Below are positions 1 to 5,751 of a stretch of 6,425 nucleotides of DNA, piece by piece. Numbering within the stretch: position 1 is the first letter of the stretch; the number at the start of each line of letters is the position of its first letter. This stretch comes from JAYYZW01 sp036339995 (GTDB lineage Bacteria > Pseudomonadota > Gammaproteobacteria > Ga0077536). The position numbers and the translations under genes were made by a program. Location: positions 1 to 6,425 of the forward strand of contig JAYYZW010000086.1 of NCBI GenBank assembly GCA_036339995.1, given 5' to 3'. The notes under the pieces are model-generated. The model was given only the letters and a program-made list of their open reading frames with translations. It was not told the origin of the DNA and ran no database searches.

Positions 1-98
1 ATACGATCTTTCTCAGAAAGTCGGTATATTGTGTCTAGTTTAGGCATGATAATTCAAGCACTTATTATAAAAATTTATTAAAATCCTGATATCTATCG
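1..98. other. AT-rich non-coding flank downstream of tsaE
   Basis: No gene is visible here. The first 120 bases hold 32 G+C (27 %), and positions 61-120 hold only 11 of 60. The next 60 bases hold 44 of 60. A small perfect inverted repeat, CTTTCT-C-AGAAAG, lies at 8-20. A minus-strand TATAAT at 64-69 has no good -35 partner and is expected by chance in such AT-rich DNA. No clear hairpin plus T-run terminator for tsaE could be drawn. In related genomes this position usually holds an N-acetylmuramoyl-alanine amidase gene followed by mutL; neither is seen here. Confidence 0.6.
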
Positions 99-554
99 TT
101 AAAAATTACGAGAAATTACATCGGCTCCGCGTTTGGACGCCCCCTTGAGAACCGCCCGGCGTCCGCGCTCCACAACCGCCAGCCAAACCTCGACGTCGCC
201 GGGAGGGAGTACGTTCGTGCCTTTTTCCGCCCATTCGACGAGGCAGTCCGCACACCCGTCGACATAGTCCTCGATGCCGATGTAGTCGAGTTCTTCCGGG
301 GCAGTGATGCGATAGAGGTCGAAATGGTGAACGGTCCCGACACCGAGATCGTAGGACTCGACGAGGGTGAAAGTCGGGCTCTTGACGGCGCCTTCGTGAC
401 CGAGGGCTTTGATATATCCGCGAGCCAGGGTGGTCTTGCCCGCCGCAAGCTCTCCATGCAGGAAGATCAGGCTGCCGCGCGGACACGCTTGAGCGAGGCG
501 CGCGCCCAGCGCTTCGGTCGCCGCGGCATTGTTGAGTTCGAAGCGGCGCTCCAT
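99..554 (-). CDS. tsaE: tRNA t6A biosynthesis ATPase TsaE (YjeE family)
   Basis: TsaE is the cytoplasmic P-loop ATPase that works with TsaB and TsaD to make N6-threonylcarbamoyladenosine at position 37 of ANN-decoding tRNAs. The 151-residue product matches the usual length of about 150. Visible motifs are a Walker A at 34-41 (GELAAGKT), the family block KSPTFTLVE at 58-66, the signature HFDLYR at 77-82, and a VEWAEKG block near 107-113. The Walker A has alanine where family members nearly always read GDLGAGKT; the general GxxxxGKT rule is still met. The ATG at 554 starts 12 nt after the nnr stop, with only a weak AGG ahead of it, so it is probably translated by coupling. The last six residues (VISRNF) are coded by very AT-rich DNA unlike the rest of the gene, so the natural C-terminus may have been replaced. 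Confidence 0.95.
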   Translation of the reverse strand: MERRFELNNAAATEALGARLAQACPRGSLIFLHGELAAGKTTLARGYIKALGHEGAVKSPTFTLVESYDLGVGTVHHFDLYRITAPEELDYIGIEDYVDGCADCLVEWAEKGTNVLPPGDVEVWLAVVERGRRAVLKGASKRGADVISRNF

Positions 555-566
555 CTGCCTGCTTGG

Positions 567-2048
567 TCAAGGATTGACCGCAGCGCGAATGAACGGCATT
601 AGATCGGTCGCGAGCATACCCCGTTCCCCCCCTTGTTCTGCGGCCCGGTCGGCCGCATGGGCATGCACGACGGCACCCACCGTCGCGGCCTCTGACAGCG
701 GAAACCCCTGCGCGATAAGTCCCGCGATGATGTCCGTCAGGACGTCCCCCATGCCGCCGCTTGCCATGCCGGGATTGCCGCCGCTGACGACTCGGGGAAC
801 GGAACGCGCCGCCTGCACGATCGTTCCCGCGCCCTTGAGCACGACCACGCCGCCGAAGCGGGCGTTGAGTTCGCGGGCCGCCTCGAAGCGCGAGTGCTGA
901 ATCCCGGCGGTATCCGTGCCCAGCAGGCGCGCCGCCTCGCCGGGATGCGGGGTGATGACCCGGCTTTCGCACTCGTCGGGATCAGTTGCCAAAAGGTTCA
1001 GGGCGTCGGCATCCATCACCACCGGCGACCTGCATTCACGCGCGCTGGCGAGGAGCGCTTGCGACCACGCGGATTGACCGAGGCCGGGACCGATGGCGAT
1101 CACGTCCGTCCGGTCGAGCAACGCTCGCAGGTCGGTCGCGTCGGCGACCGCATGACACATGATGACCCGTCCTGCCGCTGACGCGCCGCCGGCATTGATC
1201 GGGTGAACCGCTGCGGATACGAGGCCGGCACCGCACCGGGCCGCGGCCTCCGCCGCCATCGCGGCGGCGCCTCCGAATCCCGGCGCACCACCGATCACCA
1301 GCACGTGGCCGTAATGTCCTTTGTGCGCAGCTCTGGGGCGCGCGCGAAAATGGCGGCGCACGTTTGCGTAGTCCATGCGTTGAGCCGTAGCCGGAACCGA
1401 CCGGTAAGCAGCCGCCGGAACCTCGAGATCCCGATAGACGATATCACCGGCGAATGCCGGCGCGTCGCCGGTCAACAGGCCCTGGTTCACGCCGATGAAC
1501 GTTACCGTTAGATCGGCAGCGACCGCCGTTCCCATCCGCCGCCCGCTGGTCGCGTTGATGCCCGAGGGAATGTCGACGCTCAAGATCGCTTGGCCGCCGG
1601 CATTCATGCGCTCGACCGCCTGGAAGAAATCGCCTGCGAGATCACGATCCAGGCCGGTACCGAACAAGGCATCGACGACGACGTCGGCATTGCTGAAATC
1701 GCGCTCCCAATCGAATACGGGTACGGCTGAATCCGCGAGCGCTTTGAAACAGGCGGCGGCATCGCCGGAGATCCTGTTCCTATCGCCGAGAATGATGACC
1801 TCGACATCGAGATCGTCCGCCGCGGCAAGTCCGGCGATGACAAACCCGTCACCCCCGTTGTTGCCGGTCCCGCAGAGTACGCTTACCCGCTGCACTTCCG
1901 GCCAGCGCTCGCGCAGCGCTTCGTAGGCCGCCTGCCCCGCGCGCTGCATAAGCGTCAATCCGGGGATACCGAGCTGCTCAATGGCGACCCGATCGAGTTC
2001 GCGCGTTGACGCGGCATCGTACAGATCGCGCGGCAGTTCAGCGCTCAC
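567..2048 (-). CDS. nnr: Bifunctional NAD(P)HX epimerase / ADP-dependent NAD(P)HX dehydratase
   Basis: This two-domain metabolite-repair enzyme restores damaged hydrated NADH/NADPH. The N-terminal YjeF_N domain (about 1-215) interconverts the R and S epimers. The C-terminal ribokinase-like domain (about 225-493) dehydrates S-NAD(P)HX using ADP. Epimerase motifs are CGTGNNGGDG at 59-68 and VVDALFGTGLDR starting at 124, with the likely catalytic Asp126. Dehydratase motifs are GHYGHVLVIGG, IAIGPGLGQ, VMDADALNLLA, ITPHPGEAARLLG, LKGAGTIV and NPGMASGGMGDVL (425-437), with the likely catalytic Asp435. I chose the GTG at 2048 because it overlaps the orn stop as GTGA, giving 493 aa; an in-frame GTG at 2075 would add nine residues inside orn. 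E. coli YjeF is about 515 aa, so the fusion is full length. The gene is sometimes still called yjeF. Confidence 0.95.
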   Translation of the reverse strand: MSAELPRDLYDAASTRELDRVAIEQLGIPGLTLMQRAGQAAYEALRERWPEVQRVSVLCGTGNNGGDGFVIAGLAAADDLDVEVIILGDRNRISGDAAACFKALADSAVPVFDWERDFSNADVVVDALFGTGLDRDLAGDFFQAVERMNAGGQAILSVDIPSGINATSGRRMGTAVAADLTVTFIGVNQGLLTGDAPAFAGDIVYRDLEVPAAAYRSVPATAQRMDYANVRRHFRARPRAAHKGHYGHVLVIGGAPGFGGAAAMAAEAAARCGAGLVSAAVHPINAGGASAAGRVIMCHAVADATDLRALLDRTDVIAIGPGLGQSAWSQALLASARECRSPVVMDADALNLLATDPDECESRVITPHPGEAARLLGTDTAGIQHSRFEAARELNARFGGVVVLKGAGTIVQAARSVPRVVSGGNPGMASGGMGDVLTDIIAGLIAQGFPLSEAATVGAVVHAHAADRAAEQGGERGMLATDLMPFIRAAVNP

Positions 2049-2599
2049 GCAGGCGGCGGAACCTTGAGAAAGCACGCGCGATAGTGTTTGAGCTCGTCGA
2101 TCGAACCTCTAATATCCTCGAGCGCGAGGTGAATCGAGCGCTTCTCGAATACCGGCAGGGCGGGTGCCCAACGAAGGGCAAGTTCCTTCAGCGTGCTGAC
2201 GTCAAGATTCCGGTACAGGAAATACTCGGCGAGTTCAGGCATGTACTTATAGAGGAACCGCCGATCCTGGCAGATGCTGTTTCCACACATCGGCGAGATC
2301 CGGGGCGGCACGTAGCGACGCAGAAATTCAACCGTCTCTTGCTCTGCCTGCGCCGCCGTATACGCGCTCTGTCGAATGCGATCGATCAAACCCGATTGCC
2401 CGTGATGTTCCGTGTTCCATTCGTCCATGGCATCGATCAGGTCTTCATCATGATGAATTGCGACCACGGGACCGTCGACCTGCTCCGTCAAATGCGCGTC
2501 GGTGACGATCGTCGCAATTTCGATAATCTGATCGTGGTCGGGTTCGAGGCCCGTCATCTCCAGATCAATCCAGATCAGATTCTGCTCCGAATACTGCAT
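2045..2599 (-). CDS. orn: Oligoribonuclease (DEDDh 3'-5' exoribonuclease)
   Basis: Orn degrades the last two- to five-nucleotide RNA fragments to mononucleotides, including pGpG from cyclic-di-GMP breakdown, in the cytoplasm. The 184-residue product has all five DEDDh catalytic residues: Asp12 and Glu14 in WIDLEMTGL, Asp112 in CQDRRFL, and His157 and Asp162 in IHLALEDIR. Length and residue numbers match E. coli Orn within one or two positions. The ATG at 2599 has a strong AGGAG six nucleotides upstream. The stop overlaps the nnr start by GTGA, so the two are translationally coupled. The mobile element 39 nt upstream separates it from recR. Transcription may read through that element or start near it; I could not find a convincing promoter in the 35 nt of unique DNA ahead of the gene. 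Confidence 0.97.
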   Translation of the reverse strand: MQYSEQNLIWIDLEMTGLEPDHDQIIEIATIVTDAHLTEQVDGPVVAIHHDEDLIDAMDEWNTEHHGQSGLIDRIRQSAYTAAQAEQETVEFLRRYVPPRISPMCGNSICQDRRFLYKYMPELAEYFLYRNLDVSTLKELALRWAPALPVFEKRSIHLALEDIRGSIDELKHYRACFLKVPPPA

Positions 2600-2605
2600 G
2601 GAAGA

Positions 2606-2610
2606 CTCCT
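2606..2610 (-). promoter_or_regulatory. Ribosome binding site of orn
   Basis: AGGAG on the minus strand, six nucleotides before the orn ATG. It lies in the 35 nt of unique sequence between the mobile element and the gene, so the insertion left the orn initiation signal intact. Confidence 0.75.
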
Positions 2611-2638
2611 GTCAATAACGAGACCCGGCTAAATTTAA

Positions 2639-2660
2639 GGAACCTCTGAATAAGTCATGG
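2639..2660 (+). repeat. Left terminal inverted repeat of the MITE-like element
   Basis: The 22-nt left end, starting GGAACCTCTGAATAAG, matches the complement of the right end at 21 of 22 positions; the one difference is the fourth base, A versus G. The flanking TTAA at 2635-2638 is the left copy of the target duplication. Confidence 0.85.
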
Positions 2661-2698
2661 TGCGTCTGAATTGTTCATGCAATCGTGCAGAGCAAGGC

Positions 2699-2738
2699 AC
2701 GAACCTTGGCAATAGCGGGGACTATTGCCAAGGTTCGT
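2699..2738. repeat. Perfect 17-bp hairpin at the centre of the element
   Basis: Arms at 2699-2715 and 2722-2738 are perfectly complementary (ACGAACCTTGGCAATAG and its complement) around a six-base loop CGGGGA. It is the best-preserved interior part of the element. No T-run follows on either strand, so it is not a standard intrinsic terminator. In the recR-orn transcript it would be a very stable stem, possibly an RNase III site or a pause. Confidence 0.9.
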
Positions 2739-2777
2739 AACGCGGAGCTGCGCGATTTCATGCGCAAGACGGATGTG

Positions 2778-2799
2778 CCATGACTTATTCAGAGGCTCC
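2778..2799 (-). repeat. Right terminal inverted repeat of the MITE-like element
   Basis: This is the inverted copy of the left end, reading GGAGCCTCTGAATAAG on the minus strand. The adjoining TTAA at 2800-2803 is the right copy of the target duplication and contains the recR stop codon. Confidence 0.85.
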
Positions 2800-3396
2800 T
2801 TAATACTCACGGCGGCTGGTGAGCGCGAGCGACAGCGTCGTGCTGTCGACGAACTCGAGTTCCCCGCCCACCGGCACTCCGTAGGCGATGCGCGTGGCGC
2901 GCACCGAGGTGCGTCGCGCAACATCCTTTAAATAATGGGCCGTGGCCTCCCCTTCCATGGTGGTCCCGGTGGCCACGATCATTTCATCGATATCCCCCTC
3001 GCCGAGACGCTTCTCCAGCATGGGAATCCCCAGCGCATCGGGCGTCACCCCGTCGATGGGTGACAGTCGACCCATGAGAACGAAATAGCGCCCGCGATAG
3101 TCCGCAGCCTGCTCGATCGACACCACGTCCAGCGGATTCTCAACGACGCACAAAATACCTGCTTCGCGGTGCGGACTGGTGCACAATCCACAGGTCTCAC
3201 TTTCGCAAAACGTTCGGCAGCTCGAACACCGGCCGATCTCATCCGCGGCGCGCTGCAGCATGTCGGCGAGCCGGCGCGCCTTGTCGCGGTGTTGATCGAG
3301 CAAATAGAAAGCAATGCGCTGTGCGGATTTAGGCCCCACCCCGGGCAGGTATTGAAGCGCGGAAATGAGTTCGGCAAGTAGCGGCGAAGGATTCAA
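2800..3396 (-). CDS. recR: Recombination mediator protein RecR
   Basis: RecR acts with RecO (and RecF) to load RecA on SSB-coated single-stranded gaps. The 198-residue product has the family's domains in order: a helix-hairpin-helix at 17-33 (LPGVGPKSAQRIAFYLL), a four-cysteine zinc site at Cys57, Cys60, Cys69 and Cys72, a Toprim domain at about 80-175 containing CVVENPLD, GRLSPIDG and TMEGEATAHYL, and a C-terminal GVPVGGELEFVDSTTLS block. The start is a TTG at 3396 overlapping the ybaB TGA. It aligns position for position with the E. coli N-terminus (SPLL at 4-7), and no other start fits. There is no good Shine-Dalgarno at the right distance, so coupling to ybaB is likely. The TAA stop at 2802-2800 lies inside the target duplication of the mobile element, which leaves the protein intact. 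Confidence 0.97.
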   Translation of the reverse strand: MNPSPLLAELISALQYLPGVGPKSAQRIAFYLLDQHRDKARRLADMLQRAADEIGRCSSCRTFCESETCGLCTSPHREAGILCVVENPLDVVSIEQAADYRGRYFVLMGRLSPIDGVTPDALGIPMLEKRLGEGDIDEMIVATGTTMEGEATAHYLKDVARRTSVRATRIAYGVPVGGELEFVDSTTLSLALTSRREY

Positions 3397-3716
3397 AACG
3401 GCAATTTGACTCCGGCAGGCAAATCGATGCCAGCCGTGACGCCCGCGAGTTTTTCTTTGCTCAAGACCTCGACGCGCCGGTTGGCATCGTTTACCGCGGC
3501 CGCCATCAGATCTTCGATCATCGTCTTCTCGTCGTTTATCAAGTCGGGATCTATGGTCACCGATTTGACGTCGTGCCGCCCGTTCATGATCACGCGGACG
3601 AGGCCGCCGCCGGATTCGCCGACGACCTCGGCGTTCGCGATCTCTTCCTGTACGCGCTGTACTTCCTCCTGCATTTTCTGCGCCTGTTTCATCAGGTTAC
3701 CGAGTGCGCCTTTCAT
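3393..3716 (-). CDS. ybaB: YbaB/EbfC family nucleoid-associated protein
   Basis: This small DNA-binding protein is typically encoded between dnaX and recR; it dimerises and binds DNA, and its exact role is unsettled. The 107-residue product has the family layout: an N-terminal amphipathic helix rich in Gln and Glu (KQAQKMQEEVQRVQEEIA, about 10-27), a GESGGGLVRV strand turn, VTIDPDLI, EDLMAAAVNDANRR, and a C-terminal LPAGVKLPF. E. coli YbaB is 109 aa. I chose the ATG at 3716 because a strong AGGAGG lies ten nucleotides upstream and the protein then begins MKGALGNLMKQ like its relatives. An upstream in-frame ATG at 3782 would add 22 unrelated residues and is rejected. The 81-nt gap after dnaX has only a five-bp CCGGG hairpin and no T-run. 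The stop overlaps the recR TTG start. Confidence 0.95.
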   Translation of the reverse strand: MKGALGNLMKQAQKMQEEVQRVQEEIANAEVVGESGGGLVRVIMNGRHDVKSVTIDPDLINDEKTMIEDLMAAAVNDANRRVEVLSKEKLAGVTAGIDLPAGVKLPF

Positions 3717-3726
3717 CTCAGATCTG

Positions 3727-3732
3727 CCTCCT
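3727..3732 (-). promoter_or_regulatory. Ribosome binding site of ybaB
   Basis: A full AGGAGG on the minus strand ten nucleotides before the ATG at 3716. It decides the start in favour of 3716 over the in-frame ATG at 3782. Confidence 0.75.
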
Positions 3733-3797
3733 GCGCTAATGAGTATTCGTGCGGCGTTCGCAATGTGTATCGAACCGGGCATGACCCCGGAACTGAT

Positions 3798-5405
3798 TCA
3801 TCGCACCGATACATCCTCGATCGTTGCATCGAAGGCGTCACGCATCGCCTTTACGTTGGGGTCGTTTTCCATCTCGGCTTCGGCCTTCTTCTGACGTTCT
3901 TCATTGGCTGCCAGCGCGAGCTGGGACGGCGTGGTGAGCGAATCGTCGCGCGCCAGGCTTAGCCTGACAATGATATCGCGCCCGAGCTTTTTGCCGAGCG
4001 CCGCCTGGAGTGTTTCGACGTGGCGGCGTGCGGCAAGTTTTTCGAATTGCGGCGCGATAAGGAGTTCAACGACCCCGTTCTCGAACGTGGCGAGCGCACT
4101 GTTGCGCGCGAGTTCACGCACGAGCCCGACCACATCGAGGTCGGCGACGAGCTGTTCCCAATCCAGATCACCGGATGGATTCACTGCGGGCGCGGCAGGT
4201 CTCGAGGCGGTAGTTTCCGAAACCGTTGCCGGCGTGGCCGATGTCGAGGCGAAAGTGTGCGTCACCGCTGCCGGTGCCGGTAAGTCCGCCATCGCCGTGT
4301 CTTCACGGTCGATCTGAGCCGCGGTCGCGGGCCGGAATGCAAGCATACGGATCAGGATCATTTCGAACCCGGCTTCCGAGTCGGGAGTCATCGTGAGATC
4401 GTGGCGCCCGGTCAACGCGATCTGGTAGAAAAGCTGGCATGTCTCGGGCGACAATCGCCGCGCCAGATCGATCACCTCGCTGTCCGGTTCGAGATCGTGT
4501 GCCCGGTCTTCGAGGGCATGAACGACCGCTATACGCCGCAGTAACGACAACAATTCAGCCAGCACCTGAGCGTAATCCGGCACGTATTCGCTGAGATCGC
4601 GGGCGGTCAGGACAAGGGCATGGCCGTCGCCTTCAATCACCGCATCGAGCAGTTTGAACACGCGATCGTGATCGACGGCGCCCAGCATCGCCGCCACCTC
4701 GGACGGTTCGACCCGGCCATCGCCGTGAGCGATCGCCTGGTCCAACAGACTGAGCGCATCACGTACACTCCCCGCGGCCGACTGGGCTATCAACTGCAGC
4801 GCTTCGGCGCCGTAGGATACGCCCTCGGCGTCTAGTATCGCGCCTAGATGCGCGGTGAGCTGAGAGATGCTCAGGCGCGTCAGATTGAACTGAAGGCAAC
4901 GCGAAAGAACGGTGACCGGCAGGCGCTTGGGATCGGTCGTCGCGAGCAGGAACTTCACATGCGGCGGCGGTTCCTCCAGCGTTTTCAGTAACGCATTAAA
5001 GGAATGATTGGAAAACATATGGACTTCGTCGATGAGGTAGATCTTGAAACGGGCGCGCGTCGGGGCGTATTGGACGTTGTCCAGTAATTCCCGCGTCTCG
5101 TCTACCTTGGTCCGCGAAGCCGCGTCGACTTCAATCAGATCGACGAAGCGCCCTTCGTCGATCTCAATGCACGAGACGCACTCGCCGCAAGGTTCACTCG
5201 ATATCCCGCACTCGCAATTCAATGCCTTGGCGAAGACACGCGCCAGGGTCGTCTTGCCGACGCCGCGCGTCCCGGCGAACAGGTAGGCATGATGCAGGCG
5301 ATCGCCGTCGAGCGCATTGGTCAACGCTTTAAGAACATGCGCCTGCCCGATGACTTCGGAAAACTTTCGCGGTCTCCACTTGCGTGCGAGCACCTGATAA
5401 CTCAT
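3798..5405 (-). CDS. dnaX: DNA polymerase III clamp-loader subunit tau (DnaX)
   Basis: DnaX is the AAA+ motor of the clamp loader that opens the beta ring on primed DNA; its C-terminal part also tethers the polymerase core. The product is 535 aa. Residues match E. coli numbering: Walker A at 45-52 (GTRGVGKT, Lys51), zinc-site Cys64, Cys73, Cys76 and Cys79, Walker B LIDEVH at 124-129, sensor I near ATTDPKR, arginine finger Arg169 in SRC, and sensor II Arg215 in SVRDALSLLD. Domain III runs to about 360. An Ala/Thr/Pro-rich linker (360-414) follows, then the alpha-binding domain V, ending NDPNVKAMRDAFDATI. It is shorter than E. coli tau (643 aa) mostly because the linker/DnaB-binding region is short. 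The ATG at 5405 (MSYQVLARKWRP) has GAAGGG about nine nt upstream; an in-frame ATG at 5543 lies inside ffs and is rejected. Confidence 0.97.
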   Translation of the reverse strand: MSYQVLARKWRPRKFSEVIGQAHVLKALTNALDGDRLHHAYLFAGTRGVGKTTLARVFAKALNCECGISSEPCGECVSCIEIDEGRFVDLIEVDAASRTKVDETRELLDNVQYAPTRARFKIYLIDEVHMFSNHSFNALLKTLEEPPPHVKFLLATTDPKRLPVTVLSRCLQFNLTRLSISQLTAHLGAILDAEGVSYGAEALQLIAQSAAGSVRDALSLLDQAIAHGDGRVEPSEVAAMLGAVDHDRVFKLLDAVIEGDGHALVLTARDLSEYVPDYAQVLAELLSLLRRIAVVHALEDRAHDLEPDSEVIDLARRLSPETCQLFYQIALTGRHDLTMTPDSEAGFEMILIRMLAFRPATAAQIDREDTAMADLPAPAAVTHTFASTSATPATVSETTASRPAAPAVNPSGDLDWEQLVADLDVVGLVRELARNSALATFENGVVELLIAPQFEKLAARRHVETLQAALGKKLGRDIIVRLSLARDDSLTTPSQLALAANEERQKKAEAEMENDPNVKAMRDAFDATIEDVSVR

Positions 5406-5450
5406 GAGCTGCGGCCCTTCATGGTGAGTTCGTGCAATTGAGCCTACCGA

Positions 5451-5456
5451 ATAATA
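5451..5456 (-). promoter_or_regulatory. Possible -10 element of a dnaX promoter
   Basis: TATTAT on the minus strand, a five-of-six match to the -10 consensus, lies in the 106-nt spacer between the 4.5S RNA and dnaX. No good -35 sits 16-18 nt upstream (TTGGCA is too close), so the call is weak. The spacer holds no terminator, and dnaX may instead be read from the ffs promoter. Confidence 0.2.
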
Positions 5457-5511
5457 CCGTCCTGCCAATGATGACTGCGTCGCGGCTGAACTGTATTGGC
5501 GCGATGAAGGC

Positions 5512-5621
5512 GGCGGCCGTGCCAGCCACACCCCGGCGCCCACAACGACCGCTACCGCTGCTCCCTTCCAGGCCTGACGGGGTTTACGGCGTTGTGCCGC
5601 GAGGGAACCGACACGTCCGCC
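5512..5621 (-). ncRNA. ffs: Signal recognition particle 4.5S RNA
   Basis: This is the RNA scaffold of the bacterial signal recognition particle; it binds Ffh and directs inner-membrane proteins to the FtsY receptor. The conserved domain IV is at 5578-5557 on the minus strand: GTCAGG, then a GGAA tetraloop closed by CCT/GGG, then AGCAGC, the Ffh-binding asymmetric loop. Outward helices support a single hairpin: CACAACG (5596-5590) pairs with CGTTGTG (5547-5541), and the ends GGCGG-A-CGTG (5621-5612) pair with CACG-G-CCGCC (5521-5512) around one mismatch. The resulting 110 nt is close to the 114 nt of E. coli 4.5S RNA, with no Alu domain. The exact ends are inferred from pairing. A 5' leader trimmed by RNase P, as in E. 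coli, is likely. It lies 106 nt upstream of dnaX, a common placement. Confidence 0.93.
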
Positions 5622-5642
5622 ATTGAATCGTCTGTCGGTCTG

Positions 5643-5668
5643 AGTGTACTACAGAGCCGTTTGCCCAA
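5643..5668 (-). promoter_or_regulatory. Candidate promoter of ffs
   Basis: TACACT (5648-5643) is a four-of-six -10 match placed so that transcription would begin about 15-20 nt before the mature 4.5S RNA, like the short E. coli leader. TTGGGC (5668-5663) lies only 14 nt upstream, too close for an ideal -35; AAATTG (5671-5666) is at 17 nt but a poor match. An A/T-rich stretch at 5684-5701 could act as an UP element. Confidence 0.25.
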
Positions 5669-5745
5669 TTTCACTGGCGTAATCGAAAATCGTGTTTTTT
5701 TGGGAGGCATTCTGACCGAACCGGGAGCCACTTGAAATCGCAGGC

Positions 5746-5751
5746 ATTATA
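5746..5751 (-). promoter_or_regulatory. Consensus -10 hexamer (TATAAT) upstream of ffs
   Basis: A perfect TATAAT on the minus strand (CAGTATAATGCC) points toward ffs, about 125 nt before the mature RNA. Sequence 17-18 nt upstream is GC-rich and gives no -35 match. It could be an alternative promoter for the ffs-dnaX unit or a chance match. Confidence 0.3.

Larger units (their letters stand above)
2639..2799. mobile_element. 161-bp MITE-like palindromic element, IS5-type ends
   Basis: This is a non-coding element inserted between recR and orn. It is bounded by GGAACC at 2639 and GGCTCC ending at 2799, and flanked by identical TTAA at 2635-2638 and 2800-2803. TTAA fits the YTAR 4-bp duplication of IS5-group elements, and GGAACCTCTGAATAAG matches 12 of 16 positions of the IS5 terminal repeat as I recall it. 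The whole element is one inverted repeat: aligning 2639-2715 against the complement of 2722-2799 gives 60 matches in 77 positions with one gap. Matching is best at the ends and in the central hairpin. It has no transposase, so it could only have moved using an enzyme supplied elsewhere. A long hairpin would form in RNA from either strand. Family assignment is by inference, not by database match. Confidence 0.8.

Noticed and set aside
106..972. Long minus-strand open frame (288 codons), very rich in Arg and Gly
   Set aside because: It overlaps both tsaE and the end of nnr in another frame. Its composition is the typical out-of-frame reading of GC-rich DNA, with no family motifs.
2049..2075. 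nnr start at the GTG at 2075
   Set aside because: It would lie 31 nt inside orn; the GTG at 2048 forms a standard GTGA overlap. The upstream start cannot be wholly excluded.
2006..2632. Plus-strand open frame of 208 codons opposite orn
   Set aside because: It is the antisense shadow of orn, whose DEDDh residues are all intact. It has no recognisable domain and no ribosome site.
2655..2931. Open frames across the mobile element (89 codons on minus, 68 codons on plus)
   Set aside because: They run through a palindromic repeat and the recR 3' end in the wrong frame, with no transposase-like motif.
3717..3782. Longer YbaB from an ATG at 3782
   Set aside because: The family N-terminus begins at 3716, which has a strong AGGAGG. 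The added 22 residues have no counterpart.
3776..3791. CCGGG hairpin between dnaX and ybaB as a terminator
   Set aside because: The stem is only five bp with no T-run, and ybaB and recR follow immediately in the operon.
4200..4290. Repetitive-looking GCC/ACC-rich stretch as a tandem repeat
   Set aside because: It is the low-complexity Ala/Thr/Pro linker of DnaX; there is no regular repeat unit.
5406..5543. N-terminal extension of DnaX from an ATG at 5543
   Set aside because: The extra 46 residues are coded partly within the 4.5S RNA gene and match nothing in the family. The protein aligns with E. coli from MSYQVLARKWRP at 5405.
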